From the NCBI GenBank assembly GCA_021772985.1, contig JAJFKX010000006.1, positions 62,001 through 126,000 on the forward strand: a stretch of DNA of 64,000 bases, read 5' to 3'. This document shows, one piece after another, positions 27,071 through 36,462 of the stretch. The number at the start of each line of letters is the position of its first letter. Position 1 is the first letter of the stretch. Source of the stretch: Gammaproteobacteria bacterium. GTDB taxonomy: Bacteria; Pseudomonadota; Gammaproteobacteria; Xanthomonadales; Wenzhouxiangellaceae. The notes under the pieces were generated by a model. It had not been told where the DNA came from. It ran no database searches and was given only the letters and a program-made list of their open reading frames with translations. The position numbers and the translations under genes are program-made.

Positions 27071-29644
27071 ATGCGAATGGACAAATTAACCAGCAAGTTT
27101 CAGCTGGCGCTGGCCGATGCACAATCGTTAGCGTTGGGGCGTGATCATGCGATGATCGAACCGCTGCATGTGCTAGCGGCAATGCTGGATCAGGAAGGTA
27201 GTGGTATCCGGCCGTTATTACAGGCAGCAGGCGTGAATATTGCCGGGCTGCGTTCTGCACTTGGCCAACAACTTGAACGCTTGAGTCAGGTTAGTGGAAG
27301 TGGTGGTGATATTAACATCTCCAATGAAACTGCCAAGTTATTGAACATCACTGACAAGATTGCTCAAAAACGCGGTGATCAATATATTGCCAGCGAACTT
27401 TTCTTGCTCGCGATTCTGGAAGCGAAGGGTGAGCCGGCAAAGCTACTGCAGCAAAATGGTGTTAATCGTCAGGCGATGGAACAAGCTATTGATAATGCCC
27501 GCGGCGGGGAAAGTGTCTCTGATCCTAATGCTGAGGAGCAGCGACAGGCATTGGATAAATACACCATTGATCTAACTGCACGCGCAGAAAGCGCCAAGCT
27601 CGACCCGGTGATTGGTAGAGATGAAGAAATCCGCAGGGCGATCCAGGTATTGCAACGACGCACCAAAAATAATCCAGTATTGATTGGTGAGCCGGGCGTT
27701 GGCAAGACTGCGATAGTAGAGGGTTTGGCACAGCGAATCATTAATGGAGAAGTCCCTGAGGGATTGCGTGGTAAGCGTGTATTGTCATTGGATATGGGCG
27801 CCCTGATAGCCGGTGCTAAGTTCCGGGGTGAGTTCGAAGAGCGCTTAAAAGCGGTTTTGAACGAGCTGAATAAACAGGAAGGCCAGGTTATTTTATTCAT
27901 TGATGAATTACACACCGTGGTTGGAGCTGGTAAAGCGGATGGAGCAATGGATGCCGGGAATATGTTAAAACCGGCATTATCTCGTGGAGAGCTGCATTGT
28001 ATTGGTGCAACAACCTTGGATGAATACCGACAATACATCGAAAAAGATGCTGCATTGGAACGGCGCTTTCAGAAAGTGTATATCGGAGAGCCGAGTGTTG
28101 AGGACACGATTGCGATACTGCGTGGCTTGAAGGAACGTTATGAAGTTCACCATGGGGTCGAAATTACCGACCCGGCACTGGTAGCGGCGGCGACCTTATC
28201 ACATCGGTATATCAGTGACCGGCAATTGCCGGATAAAGCCATTGATTTGATGGATGAGGCAGCTTCCCGGATTCGAATGGAAATTGATTCCAAACCAGAA
28301 GCTCTTGATCGTTTGGAACGGCGTGTTATTCAATTGAAGATGCAGCGTGAAGTATTGAAAAAAGAAACCGATGACGCATCCATAAAACGCTTTAATGATT
28401 TGCAATCCGAATTGGATAAACTGGAGAAGGACTTTGCTGATTTGGAAGAAATCTGGACCGCAGAAAAAGCAGCGGTACAAGGCACCACGCATTTGAAAGA
28501 AGCTCTGGAGCGAGCCCGCGCAGAACTGGATAATGCGCGTAGAGCTCAGGATTTAAGCCGTATGTCTGAGCTGGCTTACGGAAAAATACCGGAACTGGAA
28601 AAGCAGCTAAAAGATGCCGAAGGCGCAGAACAGTATGATTTTCAGTTGCTGCGAAACGAAGTAACTGAAGAAGAGATTGCTGACGTGGTTGCCCGTTGGA
28701 CCGGGATTCCCGTTTCAAAAATGCTGGAAGGCGAGCGGGAAAAGTTGTTGCGTATGGAAGATGGGTTACACCAGCGCGTGGTTGGTCAGGATGAGGCAAT
28801 CAAATCGGTATCCGATGCTATTCGTCGCAGTCGTGCCGGCTTGTCTGACCCAAACAGGCCGAATGGTTCATTTCTATTTTTAGGACCAACGGGTGTCGGT
28901 AAAACTGAACTCTGCAAAGCTCTGGCGGTATTCCTGTTCGATACAGTAGATGCCATGGTGCGCCTGGATATGTCCGAGTTTATGGAAAAACACTCGGTCG
29001 CGCGTTTGATTGGTGCACCACCAGGTTATGTGGGTTATGAACAAGGCGGTTATTTGACCGAGGCTGTGCGCCGTCGCCCTTATAGTGTGATTTTGTTGGA
29101 TGAGGTTGAAAAAGCACACCCGGATGTATTCAACATTTTATTACAGGTATTGGATGATGGTCGCTTAACAGATGGGCAGGGGCGGACGGTGGACTTCCGT
29201 AATGCTGTGGTTGTGATGACCAGTAACTTGGGCTCAGATAAAATTCAGGAGCATCGAGAGCAAGGTTATCAAACTATCAAACAAGCAGTGATGGAAGTAG
29301 TCAGCAACCACTTCCGGCCTGAGTTTATTAACCGGGTAGACGATATGGTTGTGTTTCACCCACTTGATCGTGGCCAGATCAGGGAGATTGCCAGAATCCA
29401 GATTCAAAGCTTGTGTAAACGTTTATCTGAACGGGATATCACTTTAGAAGTTTCCAATGAAGCTCTGGATTTTCTGGGTAATGCCGGTTTTGACCCTGTA
29501 TATGGTGCCAGGCCGTTGAAGAGGGCTATCCAAACGCAACTGGAAAATCCACTTGCCGAGAAGATACTGGCCGGTGAGGTCATGACGGGTGGCACAATCC
29601 ATGTAACTTCAACAACAGGTACACTTAGCTTCCAAGTGAGTTAA
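27071..29644 (+). CDS. clpB: Protein disaggregase chaperone ClpB
   Basis: 857 residues, the normal length. N-terminal ClpN repeats (about 1-145), first AAA+ domain with Walker A GEPGVGKT (about 206) and Walker [11 protein letters not shown], the long M-domain coiled coil (about 410-525, including [16 protein letters not shown]), then a second AAA+ domain with GPTGVGKT (about 605) and [11 protein letters not shown]. The IGF-type ClpP-binding loop of ClpA/X is absent, fitting a disaggregase. It works with DnaK to rescue aggregated proteins after heat stress, in agreement with its sigma-32-like promoter. Confidence 0.97.
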   Translation: MRMDKLTSKFQLALADAQSLALGRDHAMIEPLHVLAAMLDQEGSGIRPLLQAAGVNIAGLRSALGQQLERLSQVSGSGGDINISNETAKLLNITDKIAQKRGDQYIASELFLLAILEAKGEPAKLLQQNGVNRQAMEQAIDNARGGESVSDPNAEEQRQALDKYTIDLTARAESAKLDPVIGRDEEIRRAIQVLQRRTKNNPVLIGEPGVGKTAIVEGLAQRIINGEVPEGLRGKRVLSLDMGALIAGAKFRGEFEERLKAVLNELNKQEGQVILFIDELHTVVGAGKADGAMDAGNMLKPALSRGELHCIGATTLDEYRQYIEKDAALERRFQKVYIGEPSVEDTIAILRGLKERYEVHHGVEITDPALVAAATLSHRYISDRQLPDKAIDLMDEAASRIRMEIDSKPEALDRLERRVIQLKMQREVLKKETDDASIKRFNDLQSELDKLEKDFADLEEIWTAEKAAVQGTTHLKEALERARAELDNARRAQDLSRMSELAYGKIPELEKQLKDAEGAEQYDFQLLRNEVTEEEIADVVARWTGIPVSKMLEGEREKLLRMEDGLHQRVVGQDEAIKSVSDAIRRSRAGLSDPNRPNGSFLFLGPTGVGKTELCKALAVFLFDTVDAMVRLDMSEFMEKHSVARLIGAPPGYVGYEQGGYLTEAVRRRPYSVILLDEVEKAHPDVFNILLQVLDDGRLTDGQGRTVDFRNAVVVMTSNLGSDKIQEHREQGYQTIKQAVMEVVSNHFRPEFINRVDDMVVFHPLDRGQIREIARIQIQSLCKRLSERDITLEVSNEALDFLGNAGFDPVYGARPLKRAIQTQLENPLAEKILAGEVMTGGTIHVTSTTGTLSFQVS

Positions 29645-29657
29645 ATCGAGGATTAGG

Positions 29658-29960
29658 ATGCCGCGAATACCCGAACAGATAGTATTGATTACCCAGCGCC
29701 TGCAACACCGGCCCAGCCGGTGGAAGCGCTGGTTAGCTACTGGTGCAGGTGTGCTGGCACTGATTGCGAGCTTTTTCCTGGGTTTGGTGATGTTAATTCT
29801 AGCCTTGGGTGTAGCCAGCGCAGTAGCGCTTTTCATTGGCACGCGCATCTGGTGGCTACGCCGTAAGTTGCGCGACGGCCAGCAGCCTGCGGCTACTTCC
29901 AAACCTGGTTCCGGGAATGTGATTGAGGGCGAAAGTCGAGATATTTCAGGCGGAGATTGA
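29658..29960 (+). CDS. Small inner-membrane protein, unknown function
   Basis: 100 residues, 13 bases after clpB. A basic N-terminus (RLQHRPSRWKRWL) is followed by two close membrane helices (about 28-50 and 52-68) and a basic, then polar, cytoplasmic tail. It probably shares the clpB transcript. No family is recognised. Confidence 0.65.
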   Translation: MPRIPEQIVLITQRLQHRPSRWKRWLATGAGVLALIASFFLGLVMLILALGVASAVALFIGTRIWWLRRKLRDGQQPAATSKPGSGNVIEGESRDISGGD

Positions 29961-30304
29961 GCTGGACTATTGTACTTGGCTATCTTTGATTAAATCAGCG
30001 GTTTAGTGGATGTATTTGCTGCAAAATCATTAGGTCTGATAAACAACACTGCAACTCGCAAACCGGATTACCCGGTAATGGAAATTCCAGTTGCGTCAAC
30101 TCAACATCTAAACAACAGGCCAGCTTGCTTTAGCTGTTCCCCAAGGTGTGCAGATTAGAGTAGTAGCTGTGCGCATGACCCGGATCATCCAGTGCATAAA
30201 TAATTAAAGACTCATGCTTGTCAACTTTATGCTAACCACCGCGTTATCTGAGTAGACCCAAAGCATACTCATGCCGGTCTCACCGGCTGAGACAGGAGTA
30301 CTTC
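29961..30304. other. Intergenic region before the DUF1800 gene
   Basis: 344 bases without an intact gene. On the minus strand there is a short coding-like stretch at roughly 30153-30225 (SLIIYALDDPGHAHSYYSN in part) that stops quickly; adding one base in a GGGG run would continue it as EQLKQAGLLFRC to a stop. It may be a gene relic. Just before the DUF1800 ribosome site is an inverted repeat GTCTCA/TGAGAC (30277-30282 and 30288-30293). No clear promoter is seen. Confidence 0.4.
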
Positions 30305-31819
30305 ATGCCATCGACATCACGCCGGCAACTGTTATCTCAATCCATGTTAATGATGTCTGCTGTTGCAGCAAGCGGCCAACTGCTGGCCAATGAGGACACT
30401 GTGCCAACTGCTGTGGACTCGCAGCTTAGCCCCATTCCAGATGATCAGTTAGTGCATTTATTGAATCGGATCAGTTTTGGGGTGCGCGATGAAGATTTGG
30501 CACTGGCAAACTATCTGGGTTTTCGACGCTATATAGAACAGCAATTGAACTATCAGTTGCTTGATGCGAGTGAAGTTGAAAATACAATTATCGTTAATCT
30601 GGCCACACTAAATGCAAGTGCTACGGAATTGATTAATGCTGCCCGAACTGGGGATATCGGCCAGGCCGAGGCTGCCATTCAACTGCAGGTGGCAACATTG
30701 GCAAGACAGGCCTTCAGCCAGCGGCAATTGTATGAGCGGGTGGTCGAGTTTTGGAGTGATCATTTCAGCGTCAGTATCCAGGATGGGCCTATTCGTTTTT
30801 TTAAAACAATCGATGATCGTGAAGTCATTCGACCGCACGCATTAGGCAAATTCCGTGATTTGCTGCACGCCAGTGCCCGCAGTAATGCAATGCTGTATTA
30901 CCTGGATAATTTTAATAATACCCGTTCCGGTCCAAATGAAAATTATGCGCGGGAGTTGATGGAACTGCATACCTTAGGTGTGGATGGAGGCTTTACTGAA
31001 CAAGATGTATTGGAAGTTGCACGCAGTTTCACCGGCTGGACTTTCGATCCGCGCAACGACTATCAATTTCGGTTTTTACCATTTAGCCATGATTTCAGAG
31101 AAAAAGTTGTGCTGGATAATGTTATTCCAGCAGGCGGCGGTGAACAAGATGGCAATACTGTATTGGATTTGCTGGCTGCACATCCATCGACAGCCAGATT
31201 TATCAGTCGCAAACTGGCGATTCGGTTTGTCTCGGAAAACCCTCCCGAAGAACTGGTGGATGAAATCGCGGATACATTTATGGCAACAGATGGTGATATC
31301 ACTGAGGTCATGCGGACATTGCTGTTTTCCTCAGTATTTGCTGAACAGGCCAGTGCCAAGCTAAAACGCCCTGTTGATTATTTTTCTTCATTACTGCGTG
31401 CATTGAGGTTAGGGCCTGATGAAAACATTTTCCGTTTTCTGCTGACCCAGACAAGCACACTGGGACAGGCTCCATTTACCTGGCCGGCACCCAATGGTTT
31501 TCCGGACCAGTCCGGTTTTTGGGCGAACACCAATGCCATGATTACGCGCTGGAACAGTGCCAATGTGTTGATCAGTCAGCTCAACAATAATCAGGTTTCT
31601 GCATTGATCAATGGCGGCCGAACGCCCAATGAGGTTTTGAGTGCATTAGAAACTAATTTTCTACGACAAACTTTGCCAAAACCCGAGCAGGAACAGGTGA
31701 TTGAATTTGCAATCGGTGAGCAACCGGCAGATTTAAGGTTGTCGGTTGCAACGGCTATTCAGGTGGGCAAAACCATGCTGATAGCGCTGGCAGCATCACG
31801 TTACTTCCAAAGCCGCTGA
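30305..31819 (+). CDS. DUF1800 family protein, Tat-type signal
   Basis: 504 residues. The N-terminus has a twin-arginine type signal (SRRQLLSQSMLMMSAVAASG), unlike Sec signals nearby. The family hallmarks are present: LLNRISFGVRDEDL, VEFWSDHFSV, NENYARELMELHTLGVDGGFTEQDV and RSFTGWTF. Many DUF1800 genes are paired with a DUF1501 gene, as here (11 bases apart). Function is unknown; export in folded form hints at a cofactor. Good ribosome site AGGAG precedes the ATG. Confidence 0.88.
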   Translation: MPSTSRRQLLSQSMLMMSAVAASGQLLANEDTVPTAVDSQLSPIPDDQLVHLLNRISFGVRDEDLALANYLGFRRYIEQQLNYQLLDASEVENTIIVNLATLNASATELINAARTGDIGQAEAAIQLQVATLARQAFSQRQLYERVVEFWSDHFSVSIQDGPIRFFKTIDDREVIRPHALGKFRDLLHASARSNAMLYYLDNFNNTRSGPNENYARELMELHTLGVDGGFTEQDVLEVARSFTGWTFDPRNDYQFRFLPFSHDFREKVVLDNVIPAGGGEQDGNTVLDLLAAHPSTARFISRKLAIRFVSENPPEELVDEIADTFMATDGDITEVMRTLLFSSVFAEQASAKLKRPVDYFSSLLRALRLGPDENIFRFLLTQTSTLGQAPFTWPAPNGFPDQSGFWANTNAMITRWNSANVLISQLNNNQVSALINGGRTPNEVLSALETNFLRQTLPKPEQEQVIEFAIGEQPADLRLSVATAIQVGKTMLIALAASRYFQSR

Positions 31820-31830
31820 GGAGAGTCACC

Positions 31831-33066
31831 ATGAGTATCAGTAGACGTCGTTTTATTCAAGCTAGTGGTATGGCAACATTACCGTTATTGAACAGCCGTT
31901 TGTTATTGGCAGCCGGTGGCGCCCCAGACAACAGTGTTAGTGATGGGCAGGATCTGGTGATTTGTGTATTTCAGCGCGGTGGTGCTGATGGAATGAGTAT
32001 GGTGCCACCGCTTTTTGATAGCCGGTATTTTGACTTGCGGCCCAATATTGCTATTCCCGAGTCAGGCGAATCGGCTGCGCTGGATTTGGATGGCAGCTAC
32101 GGATTGCATCCTTCGATGGCATCTCTAAAGCCATTTTTTGATGATGGTCAGATGGCGGTTATCCATGCAACCGGTTTAACGCATGAAACGCATTCTCATT
32201 TTGACGCGCAGGACATCATGGAACGTGCCGATGTAAGCGAACAGGAATTGTTTGATGGCTGGCTGGGGCGATATTTATCCACTGCTACTGCCAATAATGA
32301 ATCTGCATTTCGAGCCGTAGGTGTTGGTGGTGCTATTCAACGCTCATTGCTGGGTATGGTAACCCCGGTTGGTATTCAAAACATCAGCTCGTTTTCGCTG
32401 AATGTGCCTGGTGAGAAAAATGCTGAACTGTTGAGCCTGTTGGAAAACCTGTATGCCGGCAACAGTGTGTTGGACCTGCAATCCAGACAAGCAATCAGCT
32501 CAATTCGCTCACTGGCGGAGATTGACACGGAATCAATTCAACCGGACAACGGTGCCGAATATCCAACTTCAGAATTCGGCACTGAATTCGGCGAATTGGC
32601 GAGATTGATCAAAGCTGATATTGGCGTACAGGCGGCTTGTGTGGATATCGGTGGCTGGGACCACCACGACAATGCCAATCAAAGGATGCCGGGATTACTA
32701 GCTGATTTCTCAAATACTCTGGCTGCGTTCATGTTTGATATGGGTGAGAGAATGGATAACATCACCATTGTCACCATGAGCGAGTTTGGTCGGCGGGCTT
32801 TTGAAAATGCTTCGGGTGGAACCGATCATGGTCATGCCAATGTGATGCTGGCAATGGGTAACGGTGTTAACGGTGGTCAGGTTTTTGCTGACTGGCCGGG
32901 GTTAATGGAATCCGACCTGGTGTTCAATGGGGATCTGGCCAACACCACCGATTACCGTTCGATATTAAGTGAGTTGCTGATCAACCGTGCAGGTGTGGAA
33001 ACAACTGACACCATTTTCCCTGGTTTCACACTAGCGGGTGAGCAGGGTGTTTTTCTGCCAAAATAG
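31831..33066 (+). CDS. DUF1501 family protein, Tat-exported
   Basis: 411 residues. The N-terminus is a textbook Tat signal, SRRRFIQ followed by a short hydrophobic core (ASGMATLPLLNSRLLLAAG). The mature part has the DUF1501 features VFQRGGADGMSM, LHPSMASLKPFFDDGQMAV, ATGLTHETHSHFDAQDIME and the C-terminal VTMSEFGRRAFENASGGTDHG. DUF1501 proteins are related to sulfatase/alkaline phosphatase-like folds; the His/Asp-rich segments would suit metal binding. It forms an operon with the DUF1800 gene. Confidence 0.88.
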   Translation: MSISRRRFIQASGMATLPLLNSRLLLAAGGAPDNSVSDGQDLVICVFQRGGADGMSMVPPLFDSRYFDLRPNIAIPESGESAALDLDGSYGLHPSMASLKPFFDDGQMAVIHATGLTHETHSHFDAQDIMERADVSEQELFDGWLGRYLSTATANNESAFRAVGVGGAIQRSLLGMVTPVGIQNISSFSLNVPGEKNAELLSLLENLYAGNSVLDLQSRQAISSIRSLAEIDTESIQPDNGAEYPTSEFGTEFGELARLIKADIGVQAACVDIGGWDHHDNANQRMPGLLADFSNTLAAFMFDMGERMDNITIVTMSEFGRRAFENASGGTDHGHANVMLAMGNGVNGGQVFADWPGLMESDLVFNGDLANTTDYRSILSELLINRAGVETTDTIFPGFTLAGEQGVFLPK

Positions 33067-33148
33067 TAAGCCAGACATTAAAGCAGCATGAGATTTTCTT
33101 AAGCCAAGGACGGATAATCCCTTTGCTCCACTAGATCAATCAAAGTGG

Positions 33149-33355
33149 TCATAAAAGAGTTATTTCAGGGTTGCTGCCGTTTTGGTTCCAGATGAAAACC
33201 TGGGTGTCCGGCACATCGACATTGGCGCAGCAGTACTAACTGTTTTGGATCGCAATCCAATACACATCCAATTCGATTGGGTTGATCCCTTCGGGACCCA
33301 TGAATTGAGTGTTCGAGCGTTTGAATGACACCTTATTTGTAGCATAGTGCAACGA
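33149..33355 (-). pseudogene. Gene relic with in-frame stop
   Basis: On the minus strand one frame reads, from just after a TGA at 33356-33358, through ATNKVSFKRSNTQFMGPEG and INPIELDVYWIAIQNS, meets TAG at 33236-33238, and continues in the same frame with coding-like DVPDTQVFIWNQNGSNPEI to a TGA at 33149-33151. No start codon or ribosome site is apparent, so it looks like the tail of a decayed gene. The family is not recognised. It lies in the 345-base gap (33067-33411) between convergent neighbours, which holds nothing else I can identify. Confidence 0.45.
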
Positions 33356-33411
33356 TCAATGAAGCCTTTCTGGGAATAAGGTGATTTGATTTTGATACAT
33401 TCAGCAAGCCC

Positions 33412-34518
33412 TCATTCCAATGAGTCTGGCAGTACTTCATTACTGACGATACTGGCAGCTGGCGCATTCGGGTCAATCCGTTCCATCAGATAGCACAGAC
33501 AGTCCTGTCTGATGACCTGGATGTCTGGTGTCAGCATCGACGGCATTAATGGGCGCAGGGTTCGGACTGCGCCATTGGTAAAACTGAAACAGCTGTCGGT
33601 TATGTCATGGCCATAATGATCCATCGCTAACAGGCAGCGAGCATTATGGCCATGCATATGTGCCAGCAATGTACCGGCCGGCATTTCTTTAAAATTCAAA
33701 TGATCCAGCTTGGCGATAAAGCTCAGGGTGGACTTCTCCGGCATAAAACTGAAGATTAAATCTGGTGACACGTAGACTGTAGCCAGCATATGATAAAGCT
33801 GGGTTTGATCTGCCGACAGCGGGGTATCGTCAATGGCATCGAGATGCAGGCATTGCTCGATATATTCCAGAGCATGATCAGTTCCGTGGATATTACCAGC
33901 TTGCCCACACTCCAAAGTCAATGATGGGCAATGTTCTGACATGGCATTGGATAAAGTGCCATGAGGCATCGTGAAGTACACGATTTTGTCTGAAAACAGC
34001 CTGGCCAGGTGAATCATGCGCCAATCAATACGATTAATGGCTGCATAATGTGGATTCAGCCCGGTATTGTTGTGAATGTCCAATGCTGCAAAAGGGTGTA
34101 ATCCTGAAAGGTATTCAGAGTAATGGCGAAATAGCCTGGTGTGATCGTCATTTGCCGTGCTGGTCTGAGTATCGCTGTAATGTGGCCAGCAGCGGTTATA
34201 GTCCGGTTGTCCATCCAGTCGCCGGCGGCGTAATCGGGCAGCGGATACGTTGCCGATCAATAAGCATATACTGCGGGGTAGGTCTCGGTATGCATAACGA
34301 TGCTTAAGCAAGCTGCGCATCGCCTCCCAGCCGGTATCCTCATTGCCGTGTTGTAATACCGAAACCACCAACGGTTTTGGGTTGCGCCCAGGAATATGAA
34401 TTAGCGTCGGACCGGATAGTTGTTGGTACAATGCGGTAGCTGGTTTTTCAAGTAAACCTTCGGGAAGTTGTTCAAGAATATTAGGCTGCACAGCTATTCC
34501 AGCATGTATCAAGATCAA
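33412..34518 (-). CDS. Aspartoacylase/succinylglutamate desuccinylase-family zinc hydrolase
   Basis: 368 residues. The AstE/AspA family pattern is visible: HGNEDTG around residue 58 (zinc His and Glu), LIGNVSAARLRRRRLD with substrate-binding Arg, FAALDIHNNTGLNPHYA with the third zinc ligand His, and LTLECGQAGN with the catalytic Glu. The C-terminal third is a beta domain of unclear role. It likely cleaves an N-acyl amino acid amide bond. It is single-gene, lies opposite to its neighbours, and its substrate cannot be stated; a link to Asp/Arg metabolism would be speculation. Confidence 0.8.
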   Translation of the reverse strand: MILIHAGIAVQPNILEQLPEGLLEKPATALYQQLSGPTLIHIPGRNPKPLVVSVLQHGNEDTGWEAMRSLLKHRYAYRDLPRSICLLIGNVSAARLRRRRLDGQPDYNRCWPHYSDTQTSTANDDHTRLFRHYSEYLSGLHPFAALDIHNNTGLNPHYAAINRIDWRMIHLARLFSDKIVYFTMPHGTLSNAMSEHCPSLTLECGQAGNIHGTDHALEYIEQCLHLDAIDDTPLSADQTQLYHMLATVYVSPDLIFSFMPEKSTLSFIAKLDHLNFKEMPAGTLLAHMHGHNARCLLAMDHYGHDITDSCFSFTNGAVRTLRPLMPSMLTPDIQVIRQDCLCYLMERIDPNAPAASIVSNEVLPDSLE

Positions 34519-34768
34519 AACAATCGGCCAAGTTAGCTGGTTTCCGGCAGAAAGTGAAGCGCGAAGCTGGTATTAGAGTAAATGATTGTAAAAATTTGCC
34601 CTTGAAAGGTGCATACAGCGTCCCGATTTTTTGAAGACCTCCGTTTGGATTGCCCATGTATTTGGTAAACAACAGTCCATAACATCAAGGTTTCCTAAAA
34701 TAATAAACTGGATAACATAAAGTGTTGTCCATAGGCATTGACAGTTTTTTAACAGGAGCGTCCGATCA

Positions 34769-35704
34769 ATGATTGAAGCACGATCTCTGAGTCGACATTA
34801 TGGTGACCTGGTTGCAGTAGATGGAATCAGTTTCACGGTCGAAACTGGCCAGGTACTGGGTTTTTTAGGCCCAAATGGTGCCGGTAAGTCGACCACAATG
34901 AAAATACTCACCGGCTTTTTGCCGCCGACTTCCGGAACAGCCGTTATTAACGGTCATGACATTATTAGCGATTCGCTGGCAGTGCGTCGGGAAATTGGTT
35001 ATTTACCGGAAGGCGCACCGCTATATGGTGAAATGAGCGTCATTAAATTTTTGCAGTTTGTGGCTCATGCCCGTGGTTATCGGAGAGCTGAAGCAAATAG
35101 TAAAGCTACTAAAGCAGCTGACCGGTTGAATTTGGGCCACGTGTTGCAGCAACGTATTGATACTTTATCCAAAGGTTACAAGCGCCGCGTTGGTCTGGCA
35201 CAAGCGGTGCTGCACGATCCACAGGTGCTGATTCTGGATGAACCCACCGACGGACTGGATCCAAATCAAAAGCATGAAGTGCGTGAACTGATAAGTACTA
35301 TGTCGGAAAACAGAATTATCGTTATATCCACACATATCCTGGAAGAGGTAGATGCTTTGTGTAACCGGGCGATGATAATCGCCGGCGGTAAACTGGTGGC
35401 TGATGATACGCCCACTGGTCTGATAGAGCGTTCGCGTTATCACAATGCAGTCACATTGAGTGTAGATAACCTGCAGGCAGCAGCAAGTGCATTAAGTAAT
35501 CTTCCCGAGGCTGCAAAAGTTGAAGTGCGTGATGATGAAATCACAGTGTTTCCAGAACCTGATAGCCAATTACTGGCATCGGTAAACCGTGTGATTGCCG
35601 AGCAAGGTTGGCAGGTAAACGCATTAAGGTTAGAGGCGGGTCGCCTGGATGAGGTGTTTCGCACTATCACCAGCGAGGTTGAACAATTGGAGGAACTGGC
35701 ATGA
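34769..35704 (+). CDS. ABC transporter ATP-binding protein (GldA-like)
   Basis: 311 residues. Walker A GPNGAGKST near residue 38, Q-loop LPEGAPLYGEM, signature LSKGYKRRVGLAQA, Walker B VLILDEPTDGLDPNQ and switch His in ISTHILEEVDAL. The C-terminal 85 residues form the small extension common in ABC-2 ATPases. It overlaps the permease gene by ATGA, so the two are coupled. The set of four genes (34769-39504) corresponds to the ATPase/permease/GldG/DUF4340 arrangement seen in many non-gliding bacteria. Confidence 0.92.
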   Translation: MIEARSLSRHYGDLVAVDGISFTVETGQVLGFLGPNGAGKSTTMKILTGFLPPTSGTAVINGHDIISDSLAVRREIGYLPEGAPLYGEMSVIKFLQFVAHARGYRRAEANSKATKAADRLNLGHVLQQRIDTLSKGYKRRVGLAQAVLHDPQVLILDEPTDGLDPNQKHEVRELISTMSENRIIVISTHILEEVDALCNRAMIIAGGKLVADDTPTGLIERSRYHNAVTLSVDNLQAAASALSNLPEAAKVEVRDDEITVFPEPDSQLLASVNRVIAEQGWQVNALRLEAGRLDEVFRTITSEVEQLEELA

Positions 35705-36447
35705 GGACTTTTTTACAAGGCATGCATACAGTCATGCGCCGAGAATTGGCAGCTTATTTTGCAACACCGGTAGCCTGGGTGTTTATTGTCATTTTTACCG
35801 TTCTGGCGGCTGCGTTCACATTTTATCTTGGTGGTTTTTACCAGCGCGGCCTGGCTGATCTGGAACCGTTTTTCCGCTTTCACCCATGGTTGTATTTGTT
35901 TCTGGTACCTGCTTTGGCGATGCGATTATGGGCTGAAGAACGTAAGTCAGGAACGATCGAGTTATTGCTGACTCTGCCGATTACCATTTCACAGGCGATT
36001 GTTGGAAAATTCCTGGCCGCTTGGTTGTTTTTAGGGTTGGCGTTGGCTTTGACCTTCCCAATCTGGTTTACGGTTAACTATTTGGGTGATCCGGATAACG
36101 GTTCGATCCTGGCTGCTTATATCGGAAGCTGGTTGATGGCGGGTGCGTTCCTGGCGATTGGCAGCTGCATTTCAGCATTGACGCGAAATCAGGTTGTTGC
36201 GTTTATATTGGCAGTGGTGGTGAGCTTTGGGTTCCTGCTGAGCGGTCTTCCATTAGTGTTGGATGCTTTTCGTGGCTGGCTGTCGCAAGGTTTTGTTGAC
36301 GGTATTGCCAATTTGAGTTTAATTGCGCATTTTGATGCCATTTCCAGAGGGGTACTGGATTTGCGTGATTTAATTTATTTTGCATTGGTGATCGGCTTCT
36401 GGTTGTTGGCCAATCTGATTATTTTGCAATTGCGTAAAGCAGACTGA
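35701..36447 (+). CDS. ABC-2 type permease (GldF-like)
   Basis: 248 residues with six predicted membrane helices. An N-terminal juxtamembrane segment (MHTVMRRELAAYFATPVAW) is typical of ABC-2 permeases, and the AEERKSGTIELLLTLPI stretch after the second helix is the coupling-helix signature. A further conserved part is FDAISRGVLDLRDLIYF. It works with the overlapping ATPase. The transported substrate is unknown; in Bacteroidetes the related GldAFG set is needed for gliding, but no other gliding genes are seen here. Confidence 0.88.
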   Translation: MRTFLQGMHTVMRRELAAYFATPVAWVFIVIFTVLAAAFTFYLGGFYQRGLADLEPFFRFHPWLYLFLVPALAMRLWAEERKSGTIELLLTLPITISQAIVGKFLAAWLFLGLALALTFPIWFTVNYLGDPDNGSILAAYIGSWLMAGAFLAIGSCISALTRNQVVAFILAVVVSFGFLLSGLPLVLDAFRGWLSQGFVDGIANLSLIAHFDAISRGVLDLRDLIYFALVIGFWLLANLIILQLRKAD

Positions 36448-36462
36448 ACAGGAGAGATTGAG

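Noticed and set aside
33280-33300. CCC-TTC-GGG hairpin as a terminator
   Set aside because: It lies inside the coding-like relic and has no T-run.
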